Part shown: in pieces, positions 7,726 through 15,557 of the stretch
Layout: each line of letters opens with the position of its first letter
Numbering within the stretch: position 1 is the first letter of the stretch
Assembly (NCBI GenBank): GCA_017937285.1
Contig: JAGBDU010000018.1
Location: 1-32,360, forward strand
Direction: 5' to 3'
Source: Clostridia bacterium
Lineage (GTDB): Bacteria > Bacillota > Clostridia > TANB77 > CAG-508
Length of the DNA: 32,360 nucleotides
Program-made: the position numbers and the translations under genes
Notes under the pieces: model-generated
Told to the model about the DNA's origin: nothing
Database searches by the model: none
The model's input: only the letters and a program-made list of their open reading frames with translations

Positions 7726-8754
7726 ATGAAGAAAGAATACATTATTCCAATATTTGTACCTCATTTAGGTTGCCCTAATGATTGTAGTTTTTGCAATCAA
7801 AAAAAGATAAGTGGACAAACTAAAATGGTAAATGCAGAAGATGTAAAAAAAACAATAAACTATTATTTAAAAAATTTTAAAGATAGTAACAAATATGTTG
7901 AAGTGGCTTTTTTTGGAGGAAGTTTTACAGGAATAGAACTAGAAAAACAAGAAGAGCTATTAAGTACCGCATATGACTTTATAAAAATGAAGAAAGTAAA
8001 TAGTATACGCATATCTACAAGACCAGATTATATAAATAAAGACATTTTAAAACGATTAAAAAAATATGGTGTAAAAACAATTGAATTAGGAGTACAGTCA
8101 ACAAATAATTATATATTAAATAGGAGCAGACGTGGACATTCATTTGAAGATGTAAAAAAAGCATCAAAATTAATAAGAAGATATGGATTTGTTTTAGGTC
8201 ATCAAATGATGGTTGGTTTACCAGAAAGTACACGCAATGATGAGATAAATACTGCCCAAGATTTAATAAAATTAAAACCTAAGATTATTAGAATATATCC
8301 AGTATTAGTAATAAAAGGAACTAGATTAGAAGAAGAGTATTTATCTGGAGAATATGAGCCACTTACGGTGGAGCAAGCAGTAGAAATATCAAAGGATTTA
8401 TTAAATATGTTTAATAGTAAGAAAATAAAAGTAATAAGAATTGGATTACAAAATACAAATGAGATTGCAGATCCTAATAATGAAAATAGTCAGGTTGTAG
8501 CAGGCCCATACCATCCAGCATTTAGGCAATTAGTAGACTCAAGATTGTGGTATGACAAATTATCAAATACAATAAAAGGTATAAATTCAAAAGTGAAGGA
8601 AGTTAAAATAGAAGTAAATCCTTCTGACATTAATAATGTTGTAGGGCACAAAAAAATAAACATAAAACAAATAGATGAAACATATGATACAAATTTAATA
8701 GTGAAATCAAATGCAAAAGTAAAACCAGGAAAAATAAAACTGATATCAATATAA
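7726..8754 (+). CDS. Elp3-like radical SAM protein
   Basis: A 342-residue radical SAM protein related to the catalytic half of Elp3 but without the acetyltransferase domain. The iron-sulfur cysteines are C16, C20 and C23 in GCPNDCSFCNQ, an Elp3-type CxxxCxxC spacing. Other family marks: FFGGSFTGI, RISTRPDYI, IELGVQSTNNYILNRSRRGH and HQMMVGLPEST. Homologues in Clostridia sit between rnc and smc; substrate unknown, tRNA modification is the likely theme. The start is uncertain: ATG 7714 directly abuts the purine-rich AAGAAAGGA, so ATG 7726 is preferred; both give the same core. Confidence 0.88.
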   Translation: MKKEYIIPIFVPHLGCPNDCSFCNQKKISGQTKMVNAEDVKKTINYYLKNFKDSNKYVEVAFFGGSFTGIELEKQEELLSTAYDFIKMKKVNSIRISTRPDYINKDILKRLKKYGVKTIELGVQSTNNYILNRSRRGHSFEDVKKASKLIRRYGFVLGHQMMVGLPESTRNDEINTAQDLIKLKPKIIRIYPVLVIKGTRLEEEYLSGEYEPLTVEQAVEISKDLLNMFNSKKIKVIRIGLQNTNEIADPNNENSQVVAGPYHPAFRQLVDSRLWYDKLSNTIKGINSKVKEVKIEVNPSDINNVVGHKKINIKQIDETYDTNLIVKSNAKVKPGKIKLISI

Positions 8755-8775
8755 ATTGCAAAATGAATAAAATTG

Positions 8776-8803
8776 CCTATATTGTAAATAATTACAGTAT
8801 AGG
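8776..8803 (+). promoter_or_regulatory. hairpin sequestering the yitT-like gene ribosome binding site
   Basis: A 12-bp stem with one G-U pair (8776-8787 with 8792-8803, 4-nt loop) ends inside AGGTGAT, the ribosome binding site of the next gene, and is followed by TGATTTTT. It could act as a weak terminator for the radical SAM transcript or mask translation of the next gene. Which of these applies cannot be decided from sequence. Confidence 0.6.
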
Positions 8804-8811
8804 TGATTTTT

Positions 8812-9660
8812 ATGTTAAAAAAACTTTTAACAATATATATAAAAGAATATTTTTTTATAGCTCTAGGTTCAATGTTGATGGCTATTTCAACGGCATTGAT
8901 ATTATTGCCAAATCAATTATCTACAGGTGGTTTTTCAGGAATATCTACAATATTTTATTATTTATTTAATTATCCTGTAGGTACGACAACGATAATTTTA
9001 AATATACCATTATTATTAGTTTCATTCTTTAAAATCAACAAAAGTCTATTTGTAAAATCAATTATAGGTACAATTTTATTATCAGTTTTTACAGATTTAT
9101 TAGAAGTTTTAGATCCAATAACAAATGATAGATTTTTAGCTTGTATATATGGAGGAATAATAATGGGTCTTGGAACTGCAATTATATTAAAAGCTGGTGC
9201 ATCAACAGGAGGAACAGATTTACTTTCATATGTAATAAGATCTTATAATAATAAATTTACAAGTGGCAGATTAATAATCATTTCAGACATAATAATAATA
9301 TTTTTTAATATATTATTCTTTGGAAAAATAGAAATTGGACTATATTCAGCAATTGCAATATATTTAATGGGAAAAATGATTGATATTGTTTTTGAAGGAA
9401 TATATTTTACAAAAGTAATGTTTATAATATCAAATAAATATGATGAAATATCAAGACAGATAGGCATAAAAGTAAAAAGGGGAAGTACAGGTATATATTC
9501 AAAGGGAATGTATTCTGGAGAAGATAAAATAATGTTATTTTGTGTAGCTTCTAGAAAAGAAATAGCAGAAATAAAACAAATAATTAAGAAAATAGATAAA
9601 AATGCATTTATAGTAACAACAGATGCGAGGGAAACATTAGGAGAAGGTTTTTCAGAATAA
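8812..9660 (+). CDS. YitT family membrane protein (DUF161/DUF2179)
   Basis: A 282-residue YitT-type protein of unknown function. About five to six membrane helices fill residues 10-180, with the family motif STGGFSGISTIFYYLF in the first loop and KAGASTGGTDLLSYVI later. The cytoplasmic C-terminal DUF2179 domain (about 200-282) includes KRGSTGIYSKGMYSGEDKIMLF and ends TTDARETLGEGF. ATG 8812 follows AGGTGAT; the frame opens 3 codons earlier but without a suitable site. The gene is 57 bp after the radical SAM gene with a hairpin between. Confidence 0.9.
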   Translation: MLKKLLTIYIKEYFFIALGSMLMAISTALILLPNQLSTGGFSGISTIFYYLFNYPVGTTTIILNIPLLLVSFFKINKSLFVKSIIGTILLSVFTDLLEVLDPITNDRFLACIYGGIIMGLGTAIILKAGASTGGTDLLSYVIRSYNNKFTSGRLIIISDIIIIFFNILFFGKIEIGLYSAIAIYLMGKMIDIVFEGIYFTKVMFIISNKYDEISRQIGIKVKRGSTGIYSKGMYSGEDKIMLFCVASRKEIAEIKQIIKKIDKNAFIVTTDARETLGEGFSE

Positions 9661-9700
9661 TTTTGTATATTATTTCATATAAATAAAACAGGTGATATGC

Positions 9701-10996
9701 ATGAAAAAAATATTATATATTCTGCTAACATTTATAATGATTTTTTGTAATTTAAAATTTGTATATGCAGATGATATATTGGAAGAAGAATTTTCTAAAA
9801 ACGATTTAGAAAATATTATATCAACATCAGCTACAACTGATGAGGAGTTAATATTAAATTCTAGAATAGCTATTGCATATGATAGAGAATCTGGTAAAAC
9901 AATATGGGGAAAAAATGAAAATAAAAGAACTGCTATGGCATCAACAACTAAGATAATGACGGCTATAATTGTTGTTGAAAAATCAAATTTAGATGATGTT
10001 GTTACAATATCATCTAAGGCTGCTGGAACTGGAGGATCAAGACTAGGTTTAAAAAAGAATGATAAGATTTCTATGAGGGATTTATTATATGGCTTAATGA
10101 TGAAATCTGGAAATGATGCAGCTGTAGCAATAGCAGAACAAATTGCTGGAAGTGTTGATGCATTTGTAGTATTAATGAATGAAAAGGTTAAAGAATTAAA
10201 TTTAAAAGATACACATTTTGTTACGCCACATGGTTTAGATGATCCAGCGCACTATACAACAGCATATGAACTAGCTCAAATTGCAGATTATGCATTAAAA
10301 AATGAGATTATAGCTAAAGTAGTGTCAACTAAGTTTTATACTATCAATATAAACGGATATCCAAAAGATTTATCTAATACGAATGAGTTATTAGGAAATT
10401 TAGAGGGGGTAAATGGAGTAAAAACTGGCTTTACAAATAATGCAGGAAGATGTTTAGTAACATCTGTTGACAGAAGTGGATTTAATATAATTACAGTTGT
10501 AATTCAAGCAGATACAAAAAAAGATAGAACAAGAGATAGTATTAAGATAATTGAGCATATTTATGAGAATTATATGCAAGTTAATATAAAAGAAATTGCA
10601 GATGAAAAATTTGAGGAATGGTGCAATATCAATAAAGGTAGAATTAGTATAAATAAGGCTAAAAATTTAAATATAAATTTACAATTTAATAATTTGGAAA
10701 ATAATGTAGTTGTTGTGAAAAAACAAGATTTGGACAATATAAAAATTGAAATAAATTTGATATTTGAATTGGAAGCTCCTGTAAAGAGCAATACTATTGT
10801 TGGTAAGTTAAAAGTTATGGTTAAAGATGTGGTGATAGATGTAGAAGATGTTTATATTGAAAATTATGTTGCCAAGAAAGATGTATATGATTATTTTTTT
10901 GAATGTATTAGAGCTTATGCTTGGTGGCGGAGCCTAAAAAAGAGAAGAGTCCAATTTTTCAACATAAATAAAAGTCCCCCGTCATCAAAATATTGA
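9701..10996 (+). CDS. dacF: D-alanyl-D-alanine carboxypeptidase (DacF/PBP5 type)
   Basis: A 431-residue penicillin-binding protein of the S11 peptidase family that trims the terminal D-Ala from peptidoglycan stem peptides outside the cell. A signal peptide (MKKILYILLTFIMIF to about residue 23) is followed by the catalytic motifs: STTK (S81, K84), SGN (136-138) and KTG (241-243). A beta-rich C-terminal domain follows. DacF is sporulation-linked in Bacillus; the exact paralogue here is not proven. ATG 9701 is set by AGGTGAT upstream. The last 25 or so residues (WWRSLKKRRVQ onward) look unlike a normal end and their codons overlap a terminator for a convergent small RNA. Confidence 0.92.
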   Translation: MKKILYILLTFIMIFCNLKFVYADDILEEEFSKNDLENIISTSATTDEELILNSRIAIAYDRESGKTIWGKNENKRTAMASTTKIMTAIIVVEKSNLDDVVTISSKAAGTGGSRLGLKKNDKISMRDLLYGLMMKSGNDAAVAIAEQIAGSVDAFVVLMNEKVKELNLKDTHFVTPHGLDDPAHYTTAYELAQIADYALKNEIIAKVVSTKFYTININGYPKDLSNTNELLGNLEGVNGVKTGFTNNAGRCLVTSVDRSGFNIITVVIQADTKKDRTRDSIKIIEHIYENYMQVNIKEIADEKFEEWCNINKGRISINKAKNLNINLQFNNLENNVVVVKKQDLDNIKIEINLIFELEAPVKSNTIVGKLKVMVKDVVIDVEDVYIENYVAKKDVYDYFFECIRAYAWWRSLKKRRVQFFNINKSPPSSKY

Positions 10997-11003
10997 CAGG
11001 GGA
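10968..11003 (-). terminator. leftward intrinsic terminator
   Basis: On the minus strand TCCCCTGTCA pairs with TGACGGGGGA (one G-U pair, 10994-11003 with 10975-10984), followed by CTTTTATTTA. It overlaps the last codons of dacF and could also slow rightward transcription. Confidence 0.7.
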
Positions 11004-11110
11004 TGTAGAAGAGAGTTAAATGAAAATGTCTATTTTAAAATCTCTATCATACAAAATTCACATAAGATAGATTCTTTTTGTGAATCATAAATTGCAAATA
11101 ATTTTTTATT
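10968..11110 (-). ncRNA. candidate small RNA antisense to the dacF 3' end
   Basis: A leftward transcript of about 140 nt is predicted from a perfect promoter (11117-11145) to an intrinsic terminator (10968-11003). Inside, two mutually exclusive stems are visible: ATTCACA/TGTGAAT and TCTATC/GATAGA. A pyrimidine-rich stretch (CTCTCTTCTACATCCCC, the last bases entering the terminator stem) could pair with purine-rich ribosome binding sites. No open frame has a ribosome binding site; the longest is 13 codons. I do not recognise a known RNA family. Confidence 0.65.
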
Positions 11111-11116
11111 GTTGCC

Positions 11117-11145
11117 ATTATATAGTAGATTAAACTAAATGTCAA
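11117..11145 (-). promoter_or_regulatory. consensus leftward sigma-A promoter
   Basis: Read on the minus strand: TTGACA (11145-11140), 17 bp, TATAAT (11122-11117). Both hexamers match the consensus exactly. It points away from priA, whose own promoter lies about 20 bp to the right. Confidence 0.85.
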
Positions 11146-11165
11146 TAATATATATAAATTTGATA

Positions 11166-11194
11166 TTGACCTATTTTTCATATTTTGATACTAT
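11166..11194 (+). promoter_or_regulatory. candidate priA promoter
   Basis: TTGACC (11166-11171), 17 bp, TACTAT (11189-11194), about 24 bp upstream of the priA start codon. Confidence 0.55.
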
Positions 11195-11217
11195 ATCATA
11201 AGCAAAAGGAGAAAAAT

Positions 11218-13464
11218 ATGATTGCAGAAATTATAATGAACAGTAATGTAAAAAATCTAGATAGAACATTTGACTATAATCTTCCATATGATATGGAAGA
11301 TAAAGTAACAATAGGTAGTAGAGTTCTTGTAAAATTTGGTAATATAAAAGAGCTAAAAGAAGGCTTTGTTGTAAATATAAAAGAAAAGTCAGAATTTAAA
11401 GTTAAAGATATTTCAAAAGTAGAAGAAAAAGATTTTGTGGATGAACCCAAAATAAAACTAGCAAAATGGATGGCAAAAAGATATTTTTGTAATGTATCAG
11501 ATTGTATAAAATTAATGTTACCACCAGGAACAGGCACTAACAATATCGCTAATAGAGCAAAAGAAAAAAATATAAAATTTGTTAGAATTTTAAAAGATGA
11601 AAATGAAATTGAATTTAATATAGAGAATAAAAAAATAAAATCAGAAAAGCAAATAAGGGCCTTAAGATTTTTAGTAAAAAATAATGAAATTCCTTCAAAA
11701 GACCTAGAAGAATTAGCAGATGTAACAAATTCAATTTTAAAAACATTAGAAAAAAATGGATATATAGAATTTTATGAAAAGGCAGTTGAAAGAAATCCAT
11801 TTATACATAAAGTAATAACTAAAAGTCAAAAGTTACAATTAACAGATGAACAAGAAGTAGCATATAGTGCAGTAGAAGATTCTATTGATGATTTAATGAA
11901 TTCAGAATTTCTATTATTTGGGGTTACAGGGTCAGGAAAAACAGAAGTATATTTGCAATTAATAGAAAAAGTACTAAGTATGGGAAAGACAAGTGTAATG
12001 CTTGTTCCAGAAATATCATTAACTCCTCAAACAGTAGATAGATTTATTGCAAGATTTGGACAAAATAAAATAGCAATATTACATAGTAAATTATCTATAG
12101 GAGAAAGATATGATCAATGGTATAAAATAAAAAATGGAGAGGCAAAAATTGTAATAGGAGCACGTTCTGCAATTTTTGCTCCGATAAATGATTTAGGTAT
12201 AATAATAATAGATGAAGAGCATGATAGTTCATATAAGTCTGAAATGACACCAAGATATAATGTAAAAGATGTAGCTAGATATTTAGCAAAAGAGTATAGT
12301 GTTCCAATAGTATATGGTAGTGCAACACCAGATATGGATACTTTTTATAAAGCGACAAAAGGTGATATAGAGCTATTAGAGCTAACCAAAAGAGCAAATA
12401 ATGCAAATTTGCCAAATATAAATATTGTTGATATGAGAAGAGAACTTGCAAATGGAAATAGAAGCTCTATTAGTATGAAATTATATGAAAACATAAAAGA
12501 AAATCTACAAAATAAAAAACAAACAATATTATTTTTAAATAGAAGAGGATATTCAACTTTTATTTTGTGTAGAGATTGCGGATATGTAGCAAAATGTAAA
12601 TATTGTAATATTGCACTAACATATCATAGTAAAGAAAATAAATTAAAATGTCACTATTGTGGATATGAAACTATACCACTTGGTTATTGTCCAGATTGCA
12701 AAAGCAAAAATATAAAATATTCTGGAAGCGGAACTCAAAAGTTAGAAGAAGAAATTAATAAAATATTTCCATCAGCCAAAACAATAAGAATGGACGTAGA
12801 TACAGTAAGTAAAAAAAATTCCCATGAAGATATTTTGAATAAATTTAAAAATGAAAATATAGATATATTAATAGGAACACAAATGGTAGTAAAGGGGCAT
12901 CACTTTCCAAATGTAACTTTAGTAGGAGTTATATTTGCAGATGGAAGTTTGAATATTGATGATTACAGAGCAAATGAAAGAACATTTCAAATACTAACTC
13001 AAGTAGCAGGAAGAGCAGGAAGAGGAAAAGATAAAGGTGAAGTAATTATTCAAACATACAATCCAGATAACTTAAGTATTGAGTTTTCAAAAAAGCAAAA
13101 TTACAAATTGTTTTATGATACAGAGATAATAATCAGGAAACAATTGAAATATCCGCCTTTTTGTGATATAATAATAATCGGCTTTAGTTCGGAAAATGAA
13201 AATAATGTAATTGAAACAGCTAAATTTGTATATATGAGTTTAAAGAAAAAAATAATAGAGGACAAGTTAAAGATTATTTTATACAAACCAGTTCCAGCTC
13301 CAGTTGATAAAATAAAAAATAAGTATAGGTGGAGAATCATTATAAAATGTAAATTTGACGAAGGAATTATAAACTCATTAAATAAAACTTTATGTGAATT
13401 AAAGAATAAAAATATAAAAGATGTAAAAACTGTAATTGATGTGAATCCAACAAATATGATGTAG
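11218..13464 (+). CDS. priA: primosomal protein N' (replication restart helicase PriA)
   Basis: A 748-residue PriA, the 3'-5' helicase that reloads the replisome at stalled forks. The N-terminal DNA-binding region is followed by Walker A GVTGSGKT (235-242), the DEEH Walker B box (332-335), and eight zinc cysteines C451, C454, C460, C463, C478, C481, C491 and C494. Helicase motifs such as GTQMVVKGHHFPNVTLV and QVAGRAGRG complete the C-terminal lobe. Length is typical of Firmicutes. ATG 11218 follows AAAAGGAG; the frame is open 11 codons further back, over the promoter. def follows after 21 bp. Confidence 0.96.
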   Translation: MIAEIIMNSNVKNLDRTFDYNLPYDMEDKVTIGSRVLVKFGNIKELKEGFVVNIKEKSEFKVKDISKVEEKDFVDEPKIKLAKWMAKRYFCNVSDCIKLMLPPGTGTNNIANRAKEKNIKFVRILKDENEIEFNIENKKIKSEKQIRALRFLVKNNEIPSKDLEELADVTNSILKTLEKNGYIEFYEKAVERNPFIHKVITKSQKLQLTDEQEVAYSAVEDSIDDLMNSEFLLFGVTGSGKTEVYLQLIEKVLSMGKTSVMLVPEISLTPQTVDRFIARFGQNKIAILHSKLSIGERYDQWYKIKNGEAKIVIGARSAIFAPINDLGIIIIDEEHDSSYKSEMTPRYNVKDVARYLAKEYSVPIVYGSATPDMDTFYKATKGDIELLELTKRANNANLPNINIVDMRRELANGNRSSISMKLYENIKENLQNKKQTILFLNRRGYSTFILCRDCGYVAKCKYCNIALTYHSKENKLKCHYCGYETIPLGYCPDCKSKNIKYSGSGTQKLEEEINKIFPSAKTIRMDVDTVSKKNSHEDILNKFKNENIDILIGTQMVVKGHHFPNVTLVGVIFADGSLNIDDYRANERTFQILTQVAGRAGRGKDKGEVIIQTYNPDNLSIEFSKKQNYKLFYDTEIIIRKQLKYPPFCDIIIIGFSSENENNVIETAKFVYMSLKKKIIEDKLKIILYKPVPAPVDKIKNKYRWRIIIKCKFDEGIINSLNKTLCELKNKNIKDVKTVIDVNPTNMM

Positions 13465-13485
13465 AAAAAAGAAAGGAAGATTAAA

Positions 13486-13956
13486 ATGGCAATAAGAAAT
13501 GTTAGATTAGACACAGATGAAATCCTAAGAAAAAAATCAAAAAAGGTAGAAGAAGTAGATGACAAAATAAGAGCTCTTGTTGATGATATGATAGAAACAA
13601 TGCACAAAAAAGATGGTGTAGGCTTAGCAGCACCCCAGATTGGAATATTAAAAAGAGTGGTAGTAATAGATTTGTATGATGATAAAGGACTATATGTACT
13701 AATAAATCCTGAAATTGTAAAAGAAAAAGGAGAGCAAGAAGTAGAAGAAGGCTGTTTAAGTTTTCCAGATAAATTTGGAAAAGTAAAAAGACCTGCAGAA
13801 GTTGTAGTTAAAGCTTTAGATAGAGATGGCAAAGAATATAAATTAAAGGGAAAAGGATTATTAGCACAAGCAATTTCTCATGAGCTTGATCATTTGGAAG
13901 GAATTTTGTTTATAGATAAAATTATTCCTGGAACTTTGGAAGTTGTAAATAATTAA
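13486..13956 (+). CDS. def: peptide deformylase
   Basis: A 156-residue peptide deformylase, which removes the formyl group from new proteins. All three metal-site motifs are present: GVGLAAPQ (44-51), EGCLSFP (88-94, C90 metal ligand) and HELDH (132-136, H132 and H136 ligands, E133 catalytic). The priA-def-fmt order is standard: Fmt makes the formyl group that Def removes. AGAAAGGAAG lies upstream of the ATG. Confidence 0.97.
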   Translation: MAIRNVRLDTDEILRKKSKKVEEVDDKIRALVDDMIETMHKKDGVGLAAPQIGILKRVVVIDLYDDKGLYVLINPEIVKEKGEQEVEEGCLSFPDKFGKVKRPAEVVVKALDRDGKEYKLKGKGLLAQAISHELDHLEGILFIDKIIPGTLEVVNN

Positions 13957-13968
13957 AGTTGAAGTGGG

Positions 13969-14012
13969 AAAAGGGGACGGTTCTAAATTCCCAATTTTGG
14001 GAATTTGGGACA
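13969..14012 (+). repeat. REP-like GGGGACGGTTCT repeat, half copy
   Basis: Between def and fmt, AAAAGGGGACGGTTCT is followed by AAATTCCCAA and TTTTGGGAATTT, which fold on each other, and then GGGACA. It matches one arm of the long inverted repeat at 19354-19487. It is one half of that unit; the rest of the 203-bp gap shows only a vague GGGACGTA remnant near 14029. Confidence 0.75.
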
Positions 14013-14159
14013 GGCTTGAAGCATATTAGGGACGTATAAAATGTGCTGTTTTGATTGATTGTGAGGAAAGTTTCTTTAGTTTTGCGTATTTTTAGAGTGC
14101 ATATTTGTTACGTCATTAACATGTAATGTGTAAAGATAAAAATAAAGGAGGATATGATA

Positions 14160-15146
14160 TTGAGAATTTTATTTATGGGAACGCCAGATTTTGCAAAAGA
14201 TTCTTTGGAAGCATTGATAAAAGCTGGATATAATGTAGAAGCGGTTGTAACAAATCCAGATAGACCAAAGGGTAGGGGCATGAAAATGATGATGTCACCT
14301 GTTAAAGAATTTGCAATTGAATCTGGGATTGAAAAAATATATCAACCTGAAAAAATTAAAAAAAATGAAGAATTTATCAATGAAATAAAAAATATGAATC
14401 CAGATTTAATAGTAGTTGTGGCATATGGAAAAATATTGCCAAAAGAAATTCTTGATATTCCAAAATATGGATGTGTAAATGTACACGGATCTCTACTTCC
14501 AAAATACAGAGGAGCAGCTCCAATTCAATGGGCTGTATTAAATGGAGATAAAGTAACTGGAGTAACAACAATGTTTATGGATGTTGGTATGGATACTGGA
14601 GATATGATTTTAAAAAAAGAAGTTACAATTGGTGATAATGAAACTACAGGAGAGCTATGGGATAGACTTTCTAAAATAGGTGGAGAGCTATTAGTAGAAA
14701 CTGTTAAAAAAATAGAATCAGGAACAGCTCCACGAGAAAAACAAGGAGAAGACTTTTCTATTGCTCCAATGCTTAATAAAGAAATAGCTAAAATAGATTG
14801 GGAAAATAAAACTGCGACAGAAATTAAAAATTTAGTAAGAGGGTTAAATCCAATAATGGGAGCTTATTCTTTTTATGAAGGAAATAAAATTAAATTCTGG
14901 AAAGTAGAAACTTATACTGATGCTCAGATTCTAGAGCTGTTTCCAGATTTAAAAGAATATGAAGATCGTTTTTTGGATTTACCAGAGGGAACAATTTTAT
15001 TTTCAGATAGTAAAACAGGACTTTATATAAAAGCAAAAGAAGGTAATATAAAGGTTATTGAAATACAAGGTGAAAATGCTAAAAGGATGAAAACAGAGGA
15101 TTTTTTAAGAGGAACATACTTGGCTGCGGGGCTTTGTTTTGAGTAA
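14160..15146 (+). CDS. fmt: methionyl-tRNA formyltransferase
   Basis: A 328-residue Fmt, which formylates initiator methionyl-tRNA using 10-formyl-tetrahydrofolate. The start MRILFMGTPDFA is canonical. The catalytic triad equivalents are N107 and H109 in CVNVHGSLLPKYRGAAPIQ and D145 in DVGMDTGD. A C-terminal oligonucleotide-binding domain covers about residues 205-315. TTG 14160 is chosen: GGAGG at 14147-14151 is 8 bp upstream, whereas ATG 14154 lies only 2 bp from it, and the TTG gives the family N-terminus. A partial MITE-like repeat starts 6 bp after the stop codon. Confidence 0.96.
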   Translation: MRILFMGTPDFAKDSLEALIKAGYNVEAVVTNPDRPKGRGMKMMMSPVKEFAIESGIEKIYQPEKIKKNEEFINEIKNMNPDLIVVVAYGKILPKEILDIPKYGCVNVHGSLLPKYRGAAPIQWAVLNGDKVTGVTTMFMDVGMDTGDMILKKEVTIGDNETTGELWDRLSKIGGELLVETVKKIESGTAPREKQGEDFSIAPMLNKEIAKIDWENKTATEIKNLVRGLNPIMGAYSFYEGNKIKFWKVETYTDAQILELFPDLKEYEDRFLDLPEGTILFSDSKTGLYIKAKEGNIKVIEIQGENAKRMKTEDFLRGTYLAAGLCFE

Positions 15147-15151
15147 AATAC

Positions 15152-15203
15152 TTTTATAATATAATCCATTTGAAACGGCTCACTTTTAGCTATGAATTGT
15201 AAC
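15152..15203 (+). mobile_element. partial MITE-like copy (right end only)
   Basis: Reads TTTTATAATATAATCC, then ...GAAACGGCTCAC, TTTTAGCTATGAATTGTAAC. In reverse complement this aligns over about 52 bp with the right end of the copies at 6105-6327 and 26665-26736. I see no matching left end and no target duplication, so it is a solo or decayed end. It lies directly after the fmt stop codon and upstream of the small-RNA locus. Confidence 0.75.
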
Positions 15204-15241
15204 AAACTATGAAAATATCTTTAAAATTTTCTTGAGAAAAT

Positions 15242-15270
15242 TTGACTCATAACATTTAATATAGTATACT
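15242..15270 (+). promoter_or_regulatory. promoter of the rightward small RNA
   Basis: TTGACT (15242-15247), 17 bp, TATACT (15265-15270). It predicts a start near 15277, about 84 nt before a terminator, with no gene in between. Confidence 0.8.
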
Positions 15271-15276
15271 AATATT

Positions 15277-15360
15277 AGCTTTAAAGCAAATGTGTGATTA
15301 ATCTGCATTAGTCATAAACACTAAGAATTAGGAACGGTGAATTCCTAGTTCTTATTTTTT
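15277..15360 (+). ncRNA. candidate antitoxin-type small RNA of a par/Fst-like locus
   Basis: A short rightward RNA of about 84 nt between a good promoter and an intrinsic terminator (stem 15323-15334 with 15342-15353, then ATTTTTT). Two segments are complementary to the convergent peptide mRNA. First, the terminator loop CGGTGAA (15335-15341) is the exact complement of the mRNA terminator loop. Second, 15297-15322 (ATTAATCTGCATTAG then GTCATAAACAC) is an imperfect direct repeat of 15503-15530, so the RNA can pair with the mRNA from next to the ribosome binding site through the start codon. No open frame longer than 3 codons after an ATG was seen at its 5' end. This is the layout of RNA II of the par family. 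Confidence 0.72.
15323..15360 (+). terminator. rightward terminator of the small RNA, loop CGGTGAA
   Basis: A 12-bp stem with one G-U pair (15323-15334 with 15342-15353), 7-nt loop CGGTGAA, followed by ATTTTTT. Confidence 0.85.
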
Positions 15361-15383
15361 CTACTAAATAATTATGTATTTGT

Positions 15384-15421
15384 ATAAAAAAATGAAACAT
15401 TGCGGTGAACAATGTTCCATT
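15384..15421 (-). terminator. leftward terminator of the small peptide mRNA, loop TTCACCG
   Basis: A 12-position stem with one mismatch (15421-15410 with 15402-15391), loop TTCACCG on the minus strand, followed by a run of T residues on that strand (15392-15384). The loop is the exact reverse complement of the loop in the terminator at 15323-15360. Confidence 0.8.
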
Positions 15422-15432
15422 CGACTATGTAT

Positions 15433-15522
15433 TTAGTCTTTGTGATTTTTAGAAGTATTTACTTCTGAATTACGTTTTAATAATTCTTGAATAAGCTTCC
15501 AAATTAAATCTGCACATGTCAC
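15433..15522 (-). CDS. 29-residue peptide, candidate type I toxin
   Basis: A 29-codon frame starting at GTG 15522, translated MTCADLIWKLIQELLK then RNSEVNTSKNHKD. GGAGGTG (15534-15528) sits 7 nt upstream, an ideal spacing. The first 16 residues form a hydrophobic or amphipathic helix with one Trp; the tail is polar and charged. Size and layout match small membrane-active toxins such as Fst, but the Pro-Gly core of Fst is absent, so homology is not claimed. It has its own promoter (TAGACT/TATAAT, 15585-15558), a 5' hairpin (15550-15533) next to the ribosome binding site, and its own terminator. A second frame from ATG 15517 would give 15 codons but is badly spaced. Function is inferred from architecture only. 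Confidence 0.68.
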   Translation of the reverse strand: MTCADLIWKLIQELLKRNSEVNTSKNHKD

Positions 15523-15557
15523 AAAAACACCTCCATTCCATATTGGAAGGCTTTTTT

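Noticed and set aside
13113..13832. 239-codon leftward frame across priA and def
   Set aside because: Opposite-strand shadow of two well-supported genes with complete catalytic motifs.
15470..15517. Alternative 15-codon frame from ATG 15517 in the small peptide mRNA
   Set aside because: Its start is 12 nt from the ribosome binding site, against 7 nt for GTG 15522, and the product is short with no hydrophobic helix.
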